Shown here piece by piece: positions 49,409 through 58,360 of a stretch of 64,000 nucleotides of DNA. Within the stretch, counting starts at the first letter, position 1, and every line of letters begins with the position of its first letter. The notes below the pieces were generated by a model. The model searched no databases. It saw only the letters and a list, made by a program, of their open reading frames with translations, and was not told the origin of the DNA. The stretch is from NCBI RefSeq assembly GCF_900176135.1, contig NZ_FWWW01000091.1:62001-126000 (forward strand), read 5' to 3'. The translations under genes and the position numbers were made by a program. The stretch comes from Hymenobacter roseosalivarius DSM 11622 (GTDB lineage Bacteria; Bacteroidota; Bacteroidia; Cytophagales; Hymenobacteraceae).

Positions 49409-52357
49409 TTAAAACACATAGCCAACGCTGGCCGTGATGTTGCGGGGCAGGATGGGGCGCACCAGGTTGTAGCTGTTCTGGGCGCGGGTGCGGCCGTTGG
49501 CATCTATCGTGTCCAGCGTTTCCTGCGACAGGTTCTCGCCGTTGCGGGCGGCCGCGTCGCCGAAGCCGAGCTTGTTGAGCAGGTTAGAGGCCTGCACCCG
49601 CAGCTGTACGCCTTCGAGCGTGCCGCCGAAGTTGTAGCCCAGGCCGGCAAACAGTACGCCGTAGGAGGGCAGCTGAATGGTGTTGCGCTTGTTGGCGTAG
49701 CGCTCCCCGAACCAGCGGTAGTTGGCAAACACGTCGAAGCCTTTGAAGCTGTAGTCGGCGCCGCCTTCCAGCAGCAGGTCGGGCGTGTCTTCCAAGCGGT
49801 TGCCTTCAAAGCTGATTACCTCGTCATCGTTGGGGTTGGCGCTAGTGCCTTTGTTGTCGGTGAAGCGGAAGTCGACGAAGCGGGGGCGCTGCACCGTGCC
49901 GATGCCGCGCAGGGTCAGGCCGGCTGCGGGCGAGTAAGTACCTTCCAGCTCCACGCCCAGGTTATCGACCTTGCCCCGGTCCTGGGTCAGCGAGAAACCA
50001 CCGTCGGGGTTGGACAGCTGGATAGTGAAGGGAATGTTGTTATTCTCGCTGTAGAACGGCACCACGGCCAGGCTTACCTTGTTCGTGGCCACGCGCACGC
50101 CCATTTCGGCCTGAATAACGCGCTGCACGCCGCCGCGCAGGGTGCTGTTGCCAGTGGGGTCGTTGGTATCGACGCCGTAGGCAAACTGGTCGTTGGAGGG
50201 GGCTACGCCCGAGTTGCTGAAGCGGGCAAACGTGGCCAGCTTATCGGAGAACTTATAATTGCCCCCCAACGAGTAGTTGACCGTGTGGAAGCGGAAGCTC
50301 CAGGTGCGCAGCTCGTCGGTATTCTGCAAAAACCGGTTGTCGTAGAAGGTGCGGTACTGGCCGTCGAGGCCGCCGTTGGAGCCGCCGAAGCGGTTAGCGG
50401 TCGAGGGTGCCCCTACGAAGCGGGTAAACCTGACATCCGGGTTGTTCAGGATGGCCGTTTTGGGGGAGCGGCCCTCGGCGTGGGTGGTTTCCAGGCGCAG
50501 GCCGCCATCGAGGCGCAGCTTATCCGTGATTTTCCACTCGTCGCCGGCGTAGTAGCTCAGCACCTGGGTCGTATTGGTCGAGTTGAACAGAATCCCGTCG
50601 CCGAAGCTGTAGAACAGGAAGCCGTTGTTGGTTACCTCGATGGGCTGCCCGCCAAACAGCGGCCCGGCCGTGGGAAAGCTCAAATTAAGCAAACGCGGCC
50701 GATCAGCCACTTCCTGCACCACCAGGTTGTAGCTCAGGCGCTCCTTGATGGTGTAGCGGCTGGCGTAGAAGCCGGCCGTGAGCTGGTGCTGGCCGGCGGT
50801 TTTCTGCAGGCGCAGGTTGTTGATGACGTTGGTGGCCGGCTTATCATCGGGGAAAATACCGGCGATGTTCACCAGGCCGTTGCCGTTGAGCGAGGCAATA
50901 TCCACGGGGGTATTCGTGGGGTCGTCGGCGTAGGAGAAGCGCGGCGAGTTCACCTGCACCCCGAACGGAGCCAGGCCGCGGTACTGGGCCGCGAACGAGG
51001 TGCCGGGTACGGGCGGCTGAATGTCGTACACGCCGTCGGTGCTCAGATTGGCGTCGAGCAGGCGGGCGTTGTCGGTGAGCGTGAAGCCGTTGCCCAGATC
51101 AAAGAACACCTCCGAGCTGATGGACTTGTAGCGGGTGTGCTGGCCGTTGGCCAGATCGCGCTCCAGGCGGCCTTCGCCGTTGCTGAACGGGTTCGGGATG
51201 CTGGTGCGGCGCTGAAACTCCGAGTACATGGTGCCGCGCCGCAGGTCGGGCCCGCCGGGGATGCGCTGCGGGTCGTTCAGATTCTGGTACGGCACGCTGG
51301 TGTAGTAGGCCACCCGGTCATTCAGGTATTTGCCGTAGAGGCGCACGTAGCCGTTTTTCAGGGTGTAGGTCACGTTGGCCTTCACGCCGCCGCCCACGTT
51401 GGCTGGGAAGCCCGCGTGCTTCACACCCACGTCGTAGCGGTAGAAGCCGCCGATATTGAACTTGAAGGGCGTGCCCGCGATGGGGCCGCCCACGTTGGCG
51501 TCAATCCGTTGCAGACCGCCGAGCTGAGCCAGACCCTTGCGGTCGGAGTAGAAGCCCTGGTCGCCGCCGGTGAGGCGCACGATGCCGCCAATCTTGGGGC
51601 CGCTGCCCGTTTTGCTCAGAAAGTTGACGATGCCGCCGGGGGCGTTGTTGGCAAAAATGCCCGCCGAGCCGCCCCGCACCACTTCCAGCCGGTCGATGGT
51701 TTCATCGACGCGGAAGTGAATATCAGTTTTAGCAAAGGTCAGGGAGCCCGCTTCGAGCAGGGGCAGGCCGTCTTCCATCAGCTGTAAAAAGCCGAAGCCG
51801 GCTTCCGCGTTGGAAGGCAGGCCCCTGGGCGACACGCTGTTGGCGGCCTCGCCACCGTCGGAGTTTACCCGAAAGCCCGGCACGGCCATCAGCAGGTCGG
51901 CGGTGCCGCGCGAGACGCGGTTCTGGATCTGCCGGTTGCTGAGCGTGGTTACGGCTACCGAGCTTTCCAGCTTGGTCTGCGGGTTGAAGGTGCCCGTCAC
52001 CACCACGCCGTTCAGGTTCAGCGCGTCGGTGGCCAGGTTGGCGTTGACCACCGCGGCCTGCGTACCGTCCAGGGCCAGGGTTTGGGTGGCGGCGCGGTAG
52101 CCCAGATAGCTGGCCGTGAGCGTGTAGGTGCCGGCCGGGATGCCCGATAGCTCAAACTGGCCCTGGGCATCGGTGGTGGTGGTGCGGCCTGAGGGTACCA
52201 GCACGATAGTCGCGCCGGACAAAGGCTGGCCGCTGGCGTCGCGGATCTGGCCGCTGACGCGGCTGGCCGTGTCCTGGGCCAGCGTGGGCGCTACGGCGAG
52301 GCACACAAGAGCCACGCCCGGCAGCAAACGCTGGTAAAGGGTAGAGGTTAGAAACAT
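49409..52357 (-). CDS. TonB-dependent receptor with carboxypeptidase-regulatory domain
   Basis: A 982-residue outer-membrane receptor for energised uptake (siderophore, cofactor or glycan). Signal peptide MFLTSTLYQRLLPGVALVCL..., then a CarboxypepD_reg-like domain (about 33-115; VSGQIRDASGQPLSGATIVL, GIPAGTYTLTASYLGYRAAT), plug domain (about 125-240; ETIDRLEVVRGGSAGIFANN, APGGIVNFLSKTG) and a 22-strand barrel ending with aromatic F (NITASVGYVF). ATG 52357 is chosen for the signal peptide. No SusD-like partner is adjacent, so it is more like a siderophore or cofactor receptor than a SusC. A -7-like box (TAACTTTC complement at 52443-52450) may be its promoter. Confidence 0.92.
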   Translation of the reverse strand: MFLTSTLYQRLLPGVALVCLAVAPTLAQDTASRVSGQIRDASGQPLSGATIVLVPSGRTTTTDAQGQFELSGIPAGTYTLTASYLGYRAATQTLALDGTQAAVVNANLATDALNLNGVVVTGTFNPQTKLESSVAVTTLSNRQIQNRVSRGTADLLMAVPGFRVNSDGGEAANSVSPRGLPSNAEAGFGFLQLMEDGLPLLEAGSLTFAKTDIHFRVDETIDRLEVVRGGSAGIFANNAPGGIVNFLSKTGSGPKIGGIVRLTGGDQGFYSDRKGLAQLGGLQRIDANVGGPIAGTPFKFNIGGFYRYDVGVKHAGFPANVGGGVKANVTYTLKNGYVRLYGKYLNDRVAYYTSVPYQNLNDPQRIPGGPDLRRGTMYSEFQRRTSIPNPFSNGEGRLERDLANGQHTRYKSISSEVFFDLGNGFTLTDNARLLDANLSTDGVYDIQPPVPGTSFAAQYRGLAPFGVQVNSPRFSYADDPTNTPVDIASLNGNGLVNIAGIFPDDKPATNVINNLRLQKTAGQHQLTAGFYASRYTIKERLSYNLVVQEVADRPRLLNLSFPTAGPLFGGQPIEVTNNGFLFYSFGDGILFNSTNTTQVLSYYAGDEWKITDKLRLDGGLRLETTHAEGRSPKTAILNNPDVRFTRFVGAPSTANRFGGSNGGLDGQYRTFYDNRFLQNTDELRTWSFRFHTVNYSLGGNYKFSDKLATFARFSNSGVAPSNDQFAYGVDTNDPTGNSTLRGGVQRVIQAEMGVRVATNKVSLAVVPFYSENNNIPFTIQLSNPDGGFSLTQDRGKVDNLGVELEGTYSPAAGLTLRGIGTVQRPRFVDFRFTDNKGTSANPNDDEVISFEGNRLEDTPDLLLEGGADYSFKGFDVFANYRWFGERYANKRNTIQLPSYGVLFAGLGYNFGGTLEGVQLRVQASNLLNKLGFGDAAARNGENLSQETLDTIDANGRTRAQNSYNLVRPILPRNITASVGYVF

Positions 52358-52711
52358 AAAATAGGAGGGGGAAAGCGCCCCTGGGGGGCAAAAGCTGGGC
52401 TGAAATACGCGGCCGGAACGCAACTGGATTGCGAGGCGGCCGGAAAGTTATACTGTATTTTCCGAAAGCTGAACCATTATTTGCCCCTGATCAGTTGAGG
52501 CTGACCCACTTCGCGGAGATCAAACAGCGCAAGCCGGACTTGGTTTGCCGGCATTCTGGCTAAATAATATAAAGCTGCCTGGGCGGCGGCGGCCTCATTT
52601 ACTATCGTTTACTTTGCGCCTGCCAACCCACCTGGGGGGCATTTCGCGTAGGTTGACCCTGGCCGAGCGCCTTTCCTTATCCTTCATTCCTTGTTTGTTC
52701 TTCCTCCCTGT

Positions 52712-53512
52712 ATGAGCCCCCTGTCCCGACTGGCCATTTTCGGCCTGCTGCTGTTTACCGCGGCCTGCCAAAGCGGCTGCGCCTACGTGCGCTACTTCAC
52801 CCCCCTCAACCCGACCTCCAAAGACAGCCGGCCCGTGAGCCATGCGCCCTGGGATGCGCTGCTGCAAAAGCACGTAAACGAGCAGGGCATGGTGAACTAC
52901 GCCGCTTTTCAGGCCGATAGCGCGGCTCTGAACACGTATCTGACCACGCTCAGCGACAACCTGCCCAGCGACCAGTGGAGCGACCAGGAGCGTCTGGCCT
53001 ATTGGCTGAACGCCTACAATGCCTTCACCATTCAGCGCGTCCTGCGGGCCTATCCGCTCAAGAGCATTAAGGACTTGGGCGGCGACAAAACCCTGGTTAA
53101 TACCGTCTGGGACCAGCCCTTCATCCGCCTCGGCAACGACAAGCACACGCTCAACGACATCGAGCAGCGCATCATCCGCAAGCGATTCGAGGAGCCGCGC
53201 ATTCACTTCGCGCTGGTGTGCGCGGCCATGTCGTGCCCCAAGCTGCGCAATGAGGCCTACGTAGCCGCCCGCCTCAACCAGCAGCTCGACGAGCAGGCCA
53301 CGGAGTTTGTGAACAACCCGGCCAAGAACAAGCTCACCCCGGCCGATAAGCCCGAAGTGTCGAGTATTTTCAGCTACTACCCCAAGGACTTCGCGAAGGA
53401 TGGCAACTCCATTCAAAAAACCATCAACCGCTACGCCACCCAAAAAATCAATCCCGACGCTACGCTGAGCTATATGACCTACGACTGGGCGCTGAACGAG
53501 CAGGGAAAGTAG
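52712..53512 (+). CDS. DUF547 lipoprotein
   Basis: A 266-residue exported protein; the signal has two possible Cys (TAAC, SGC) after MSPLSRLAIFGLLLFTAACQ, so lipid attachment is likely. One DUF547 domain fills the rest: DQERLAYWLNAYNAFTIQRV, YPLKSIKDLGG, FIRLGNDKHTLNDIEQRIIR, EPRIHFALVCAAMSCPKLRN and KPEVSSIFSYYPKDF. HFALVCAAMSCP with its Cys, and YWLNAYNA, are the family hallmarks. Function unknown; a thioredoxin-independent Cys-His-containing hydrolase has been suggested by fold. Single gene with a strong terminator. Confidence 0.92.
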   Translation: MSPLSRLAIFGLLLFTAACQSGCAYVRYFTPLNPTSKDSRPVSHAPWDALLQKHVNEQGMVNYAAFQADSAALNTYLTTLSDNLPSDQWSDQERLAYWLNAYNAFTIQRVLRAYPLKSIKDLGGDKTLVNTVWDQPFIRLGNDKHTLNDIEQRIIRKRFEEPRIHFALVCAAMSCPKLRNEAYVAARLNQQLDEQATEFVNNPAKNKLTPADKPEVSSIFSYYPKDFAKDGNSIQKTINRYATQKINPDATLSYMTYDWALNEQGK

Positions 53513-53541
53513 CTCCGCTGCCCTCAGGCCCGATTGCCCAT

Positions 53542-53581
53542 CGAAAAAGCCCCCCGGAATACGTTCCGGGGGGCTTTTTCG
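53542..53581 (+). terminator. Terminator after DUF547 gene
   Basis: 18-bp stem CGAAAAAGCCCCCCGGAA / TTCCGGGGGGCTTTTTCG with a 4-nt TACG loop. Confidence 0.93.
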
Positions 53582-53830
53582 TACGGTTGAGCTGGGTGGC
53601 AGGAAAAAAATAAATAGTGGCCAGAAAGCAATGTGGAAATAATATAATGAGCTTTATTTTTAAGGCGTGATTAACGCATATTGAGCTTGAAATAATGAAT
53701 AAAATTATTTTTTGATAAAATACTTAATTGACATGATTTAATATAAATAATAAACATTGGCAGAACAGTAACGTACAACTAAATATATAAAAAACAATTT
53801 GCCGTATTTTTAAATCTAAGCTTTTTACCT
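53582..53830. other. AT-rich non-coding stretch
   Basis: About 230 bp of strongly AT-rich DNA (long A/T runs from 53605 to 53830) upstream of the DUF4136 gene. No gene. It may hold a curved or nucleoid-protein-bound promoter, or be part of acquired DNA, since the following gene is also more AT-rich than its neighbours in its 3' half. Confidence 0.5.
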
Positions 53831-54448
53831 ATGAAAACGTTACATCCGATTCTACTGCTCCTGTTTTTCGCGCTGTTCGCTACGGGCTGCACCCGGCAGC
53901 CCGCCGTCACTGTGGGCGCCGACCAGCGCGGTGGCCCCAACCCGACTGCCGGGGCGAGCACATACGTCACTACCTCCACCGATAGTCCCGACTTCAGCAA
54001 GTACAAAACGTACTCTTGGGCAAGCCAAGTAAGCGACCCGCAAAACAGTAGCTATTTTCTTAATGATCTGTTATTTAAGGTAATGCTACGCGACGCTGTA
54101 GAGCATGAGATGGTCAGCCGTGGCTACACGTACCAACCTACGGGCGGCGATCTGGTAGTCAATTTCCGGACGTTCGATGAGCCGGTTGAAATTGTAAGCA
54201 ACACCAATCTAGGCGATGCTTACTGGGCTTCGACCGAGACGTATACCAACAACGATCAGCGTAAAATCAGCCTAGATAAGGGCAGTATTTTGGTTCAGAT
54301 GGTTGATCGGGAAAAAGGAGTTGGCGTGTGGCAGGGTTATGCTTCGGGCCTCACCGATGGTAATCTTTTTAATAAAAACAAAGACAAAGTATATGTTGCC
54401 GTTGGTCAGATTTTCGAGCAATATAACCATCGAGCTGATAAATTATAA
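53831..54448 (+). CDS. DUF4136 lipoprotein
   Basis: A 205-residue lipoprotein (signal MKTLHPILLLLFFALFATGC, Cys20). The mature domain is DUF4136: DFSKYKTYSWASQ after the linker, then LLFKVMLRDAVEHEMVSRGY, GGDLVVNFRTFDEPVEIVSN, KGSILVQMVDREKGVGVWQG and a C-terminal helix ending IFEQYNHRADKL. The family is common in envelopes of Bacteroidota and Proteobacteria; no role has been proved. Codon use drifts to A/T in the second half compared with adjacent genes, so it may have been acquired. It ends in a long palindromic terminator. Confidence 0.9.
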   Translation: MKTLHPILLLLFFALFATGCTRQPAVTVGADQRGGPNPTAGASTYVTTSTDSPDFSKYKTYSWASQVSDPQNSSYFLNDLLFKVMLRDAVEHEMVSRGYTYQPTGGDLVVNFRTFDEPVEIVSNTNLGDAYWASTETYTNNDQRKISLDKGSILVQMVDREKGVGVWQGYASGLTDGNLFNKNKDKVYVAVGQIFEQYNHRADKL

Positions 54449-54463
54449 TTCTTGATAGTATTC

Positions 54464-54513
54464 CACAAATTAAAAAAGGGCAAAACATATGTTTTGCCCT
54501 TTTTTAATTTGTG
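54464..54513. terminator. 50-bp perfect palindromic terminator
   Basis: CACAAATTAAAAAAGGGC...GCCCTTTTTTAATTTGTG, with exact 25-bp complementarity and no spacer (centre ACAT|ATGT). It has the features of a bidirectional terminator. Confidence 0.9.
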
Positions 54514-54602
54514 CTTTTATTCGGATTGTATAGAAGACAAGCTGAGCAGTAAAGATCCACACCTTATACCTTTCTAACTATACTGCCGTGCACGAATCTT
54601 TC

Positions 54603-54631
54603 TTGGGGCCACTGCTGTTTATCTATCTTCG
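54603..54631 (+). promoter_or_regulatory. Candidate mutS2 promoter
   Basis: TTG at 54603-54605 and TATCTTCG at 54624-54631 (one mismatch to TAnnTTTG), 18-bp spacer, 42 bp before the start codon. Confidence 0.4.
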
Positions 54632-54673
54632 CAACCTACTCTTACTTTACAGACGGCAACTGCTGCTTTTTCT

Positions 54674-57088
54674 TTGCTATTACCTTCCAATTTCGAACAT
54701 AAAATAGGCTTCACGCAGCTGCGTGAGATGTTGGACTCCTTGTGTCTGAGTGCTTTAGGCCGGCATTTTGTCGCCAAGATGCAGTTTCAGACCAAGCACG
54801 ATCAGCTCCAGAAGCTGCTGCTCCAAACCGACGAGTTCCGCGTCCTGCTCCAGTCGGGCGCCGACTTCCCCAGCCAACACTACCACGACGTGCACCCTCA
54901 TCTGGTGCGCGCCAGCATACCGGGCTCCTACCTGGAGGTAACGGCTTTTTTTGCCCTGAAGATGAGCTTACGCACCATCCGTCAGGCGCTTACTTTCTTC
55001 ACTCAGGCCGAGGAATCACTGTATCCGACCCTGCGTTTGCTGGGCATCGGGGTGCAGGTAGACCGCAACCTGCTGCTGGCCCTGGACAAAGTGGTGGACG
55101 ACGAAGGCCAGGTGCGCGACAACGCCTCGCCGCTGCTCATGCACTTAAAGCAGGAGCTGATTGCCCGTCAGGGCCAGCTGCGCAAGCAGATTGCCGGCAT
55201 CCTGCGCCACGCCAAAACCGAAGGCTGGATTCCCGGTGATGCCGAGCCCACCATTCGTGGGGGGCGTTTGGTGCTGCCCGTTATTGCCGAGCACAAGCGC
55301 CGGGTCAAAGGTCTGATTCATGACGAGTCGGCTTCGGGCCAGACGGTGTTCATTGAACCGGAGGCGGTTTTTGAGCTGAATAACGACATCAAGGACCTCG
55401 AAAACGCCTACCAGCGCGAGCTCATCCGCATCCTGACCCAGCTCACTGACCAGCTGCGGCCCCACATCCCGGACTTGCGTAAAGCGTACCAATACTTGGG
55501 CTTGTTGGATTTTGTTCGGGCCAAAGCTTTGCTGGCGAGTCGTCTGGAGGCATCTCTGCCCACACTGAACCCGCGTCCGCTGATTAAGTGGCAGAAAGTG
55601 CGCCATCCGCTGCTGTATCTCACGTTTCGGGAGCAGCCCAAAGAAACCCGGCGCGAGGTGGTGCCCCTGAGCATCGACCTGCACCCCGAGCAGCGCATCC
55701 TGCTGATTTCGGGGCCGAACGCGGGGGGCAAATCCGTGGCCATGAAGACGGTGGGACTGGTGCAGTATATGCTGCAATGCGGCCTGCTCATCCCGGCTGG
55801 CGATGGCTCGGAGGCGGGCGTATTCGAGGATATTTTTCTGGATATCGGCGACGAGCAAAGCCTGGAAAATGACTTGAGTACCTACTCCTCGCACCTGCTG
55901 AGCATGAAGCAGTTTCTGCTATTCGCCGGCAAGCGCAGCTTGGTACTCATCGACGAGTTTGGTACCGGCACCGAGCCGGCCCTGGGCGGAGCCATCGCCG
56001 AGGCCGTGCTCGACCAGCTCAACCAGGCCCGCAGCTACGGCGTGATTACGACCCACTACACCAACCTGAAAAACTTCGCCGAGCGGACGCCCGGCATCGT
56101 GAACGGGGCCATGCGCTACGACCCGCAGCGCTTGCAGCCGCTGTATCGGTTGGAAATTGGTAAGCCGGGTTCTTCGTTTGCCATTGAAATTGCCCGCAAG
56201 ATTGGCTTGCCGGCCCAGCTTGTGGAGCGCGCTACCCAACTCGTGGGCAAGGATAAAATCCGCTACGACCGCCTGTTGGAAGGCCTGGAGAAGGAAAAAG
56301 CCGACTTGGAGCAGCGCACCGCCGAAGCCGAAAAGCAGGAGCGGCGCTTAAAAAAAGCCGCCCAGGAATACCAGGACCTCAAGCGCCACCTGGAGGACAC
56401 CCGCCTCGACGTGCTGCGCGATGCCAAAGCCAAAGCCAAGCTGCTGCTCAAGGATACGAACCAGCAGATTGAGGCCACCATCCAGGAAATCCGCACCGCT
56501 CAGGCCGACAAGGAGCAAACCAAGCAGGCCCGCCAGAAGCTGGACGACTACGTAAAAAAAGAGCTGCAAATCGAGCCGCCCAAAGCCCGCCCCACCCGCG
56601 AAACCGCCGACGCGGCCACCCTGCGGCCCGGTGACAAAGTGGCCCTCATCGGCCAGGATGGCTACGGCGAAATCATGAGCCTGAAAGGCAAGACGGCCGA
56701 AGTGTCCTTCGGCGGCATGAAAACCATTGTCAAAATCGATCAGCTCGAAAAGCTGGGCCGGGCTGAAATAAAGGAGCGGGAGAAAAAAGCCGAAAGAAAT
56801 GCCCCCCAAAGCTCCGGCCTGAACATGACCGGCCGCATGGCCAACTTCAGTCCCAACCTGGACCTGCGCGGCGAGCGAGCCGAAGACGCCCTGCAAAAAG
56901 TAATGGCCTTCGTCGACGACGCGGTGATGCTGGGCATTCCCGAAATCAAGTTCGTGCACGGCCGCGGCAACGGCATCCTCCGCCAGATCACCCGCGACTA
57001 CCTGCGCTCTGTGCGCTCCGTGGCCAGCGTGGCTGATGAGCATGCGGAACGCGGCGGGGATGGGGCGACGGTGGCGGTGCTGAAGTAG
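54674..57088 (+). CDS. mutS2: Endonuclease MutS2
   Basis: An 804-residue MutS-family ATPase with C-terminal Smr nuclease domain; MutS2 proteins act against recombination or rescue collided ribosomes. Order: helical core and clamp (1-330), ATPase with Walker A GPNAGGKS 347-354 and Walker B VLIDEFGTGTEPALGG, a long coiled coil (about 520-640; EKEKADLEQRTAEAEKQERR), a KOW-like patch (LRPGDKVALIGQDGYGEI) and Smr (about 715-804; LDLRGERAEDAL, FVHGRGNGILR). No mismatch-recognition domain I, as normal for MutS2. The start is TTG 54674 (M-LLPSNFEHKIGFTQLRE); there is no earlier ATG in frame. Confidence 0.95.
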   Translation: MLLPSNFEHKIGFTQLREMLDSLCLSALGRHFVAKMQFQTKHDQLQKLLLQTDEFRVLLQSGADFPSQHYHDVHPHLVRASIPGSYLEVTAFFALKMSLRTIRQALTFFTQAEESLYPTLRLLGIGVQVDRNLLLALDKVVDDEGQVRDNASPLLMHLKQELIARQGQLRKQIAGILRHAKTEGWIPGDAEPTIRGGRLVLPVIAEHKRRVKGLIHDESASGQTVFIEPEAVFELNNDIKDLENAYQRELIRILTQLTDQLRPHIPDLRKAYQYLGLLDFVRAKALLASRLEASLPTLNPRPLIKWQKVRHPLLYLTFREQPKETRREVVPLSIDLHPEQRILLISGPNAGGKSVAMKTVGLVQYMLQCGLLIPAGDGSEAGVFEDIFLDIGDEQSLENDLSTYSSHLLSMKQFLLFAGKRSLVLIDEFGTGTEPALGGAIAEAVLDQLNQARSYGVITTHYTNLKNFAERTPGIVNGAMRYDPQRLQPLYRLEIGKPGSSFAIEIARKIGLPAQLVERATQLVGKDKIRYDRLLEGLEKEKADLEQRTAEAEKQERRLKKAAQEYQDLKRHLEDTRLDVLRDAKAKAKLLLKDTNQQIEATIQEIRTAQADKEQTKQARQKLDDYVKKELQIEPPKARPTRETADAATLRPGDKVALIGQDGYGEIMSLKGKTAEVSFGGMKTIVKIDQLEKLGRAEIKEREKKAERNAPQSSGLNMTGRMANFSPNLDLRGERAEDALQKVMAFVDDAVMLGIPEIKFVHGRGNGILRQITRDYLRSVRSVASVADEHAERGGDGATVAVLK

Positions 57089-57131
57089 CCTGAGTTATGG
57101 TTATAAAGTCATTTTAAACTAAAACTAGGCG

Positions 57132-57160
57132 GTCATGCTTCGGCTCCGCCTCTGCATGAC
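57132..57160. repeat. Minimal GTCATGC...GCATGAC hairpin
   Basis: GTCATGC (57132-57138) and GCATGAC (57154-57160) with internal CGGC/GCCG. It matches the ends of the elements at 11866 and 61151 and may be a solo remnant. Confidence 0.55.
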
Positions 57161-57182
57161 GTTCAAGTGAAATAGACGGTAC

Positions 57183-57225
57183 GCATAAAAGGGCCCCCAG
57201 ATGTATTTGGGGGCCCTTTTATGCA
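57183..57225. terminator. Bidirectional terminator between mutS2 and murB
   Basis: GCATAAAAGGGCCCCCA / TGGGGGCCCTTTTATGC with a short loop, palindromic with A and T runs on both flanks. Confidence 0.9.
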
Positions 57226-57236
57226 GCAAAACGACC

Positions 57237-58271
57237 TTACATAATATTCACCTCCGGGTGCAGCTCCACGCCGAACTTCTCCCGCACGGAGGCAATAATC
57301 TCGTGGGCCAGATCCCGGATATTTGCCCCCTGCGCGCCGCCGTGGTTTACCAGCACCAAGGCTTGATTCTCGTGCACGCCGTGGGAACCAAAGCGCCGGC
57401 CTTTCCAGCCGCACTGCTCGATGAGCCAGGCGGCGGGTACTTTTACGCCGCCGGGCATGGGGTAGCCGGGCAGGTCGGGAAACTGGGTTTTCAGCTCGTC
57501 GAACTTAAACTGGGAGAGTTCGGGGTTTTTGAAAAAGCTGCCCGCGTTGCCGATCTGGGCGGGGTCGGGGAGCTTGCTGCGGCGGATGCGGATGACGGCC
57601 TCGCTTACGTCCTGGGGCGTGGGGTCGGCTTCGATGCCCATGTCGGCCAGAGTGGTGCGCAGGGCCCCATAGCTGATGTTGAGCGCGTGCTTGCGCTGGA
57701 GGCGCAGCACCACGCTGGTCACGATAAACTGGTTTTTGAGTGGGCCTTTGAACACGCTTTCGCGGTAGCCGAAGCCGCACTCTTCGCGGGTGAAGGTGCG
57801 CAGGCGGCCCGTGCTGGTTTCCAGCGCTTCGAGGTGGTCGAAGGTGTCCTGCAATTCGGCTCCGTAGGCGCCAATGTTCTGCAAGGGTGCCGCACCCACC
57901 GTGCCCGGTATCAGCGATAGGTTCTCGATGCCGCTCAGGTTTTGCCCCAGCGTGTACTGCACCATGCCGTGCCACGATTCGCCGGCCCCGGCGCGCACCA
58001 GAGCCGTATCGGCGTCTTCATCCTGGGCAATGACTTCCAGACCCTGAATTTCATTCTTGAGCACCACACCGTCGAAATCCTGGGTGAAAAGCAGGTTGCT
58101 GCCCCCGCCGAGAATGAGCTTTTCCGCTTGCTGCACTTCGGGCAAGGCCAGTAAAGCGCGTAGCTCCTCGACGCTACGGAAGCGAGCGAACAGGCGAGCC
58201 TTGACGTCGATGCCGAAGGTATTGTAGGGGTGGAGAGAAACGTCGTGTTCGAGAAGGGAGACCGAGGACAT
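57237..58271 (-). CDS. murB: UDP-N-acetylenolpyruvoylglucosamine reductase
   Basis: A 344-residue FAD enzyme that makes UDP-MurNAc in peptidoglycan synthesis. Type I MurB features: NTFGIDVKARLFARFRSVEE, LILGGGSNLLFTQDFDGVVL, NLSLIPGTVGAAPLQNIGAY (FAD loop), ECGFGYRESVFKGPLKNQF (Tyr/Arg active site), GNAGSFFKNPELSQF with the catalytic Ser, and a C-terminal HENQALVLVN holding the catalytic Glu. The Tyr-loop insertion is the long type-I form as in E. coli. Single gene; the MFS gene upstream ends 90 bp away. Confidence 0.96.
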   Translation of the reverse strand: MSSVSLLEHDVSLHPYNTFGIDVKARLFARFRSVEELRALLALPEVQQAEKLILGGGSNLLFTQDFDGVVLKNEIQGLEVIAQDEDADTALVRAGAGESWHGMVQYTLGQNLSGIENLSLIPGTVGAAPLQNIGAYGAELQDTFDHLEALETSTGRLRTFTREECGFGYRESVFKGPLKNQFIVTSVVLRLQRKHALNISYGALRTTLADMGIEADPTPQDVSEAVIRIRRSKLPDPAQIGNAGSFFKNPELSQFKFDELKTQFPDLPGYPMPGGVKVPAAWLIEQCGWKGRRFGSHGVHENQALVLVNHGGAQGANIRDLAHEIIASVREKFGVELHPEVNIM

Positions 58272-58360
58272 AGGGAAAGCACAGAAGGTGATTCTGCAGT
58301 AAAAGTAACGCTACGGCTGCAAAAAAAGCCCCCCAGCAGCCAAATGCTACCCCCAATTGT

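Noticed and set aside
50285-51787. 500-codon open frame on the + strand
   Set aside because: It is exactly antisense to the TonB-dependent receptor barrel, and its translation is a Val/Gly/Ala-rich shadow with no family; long antisense frames are expected in GC-rich coding DNA.
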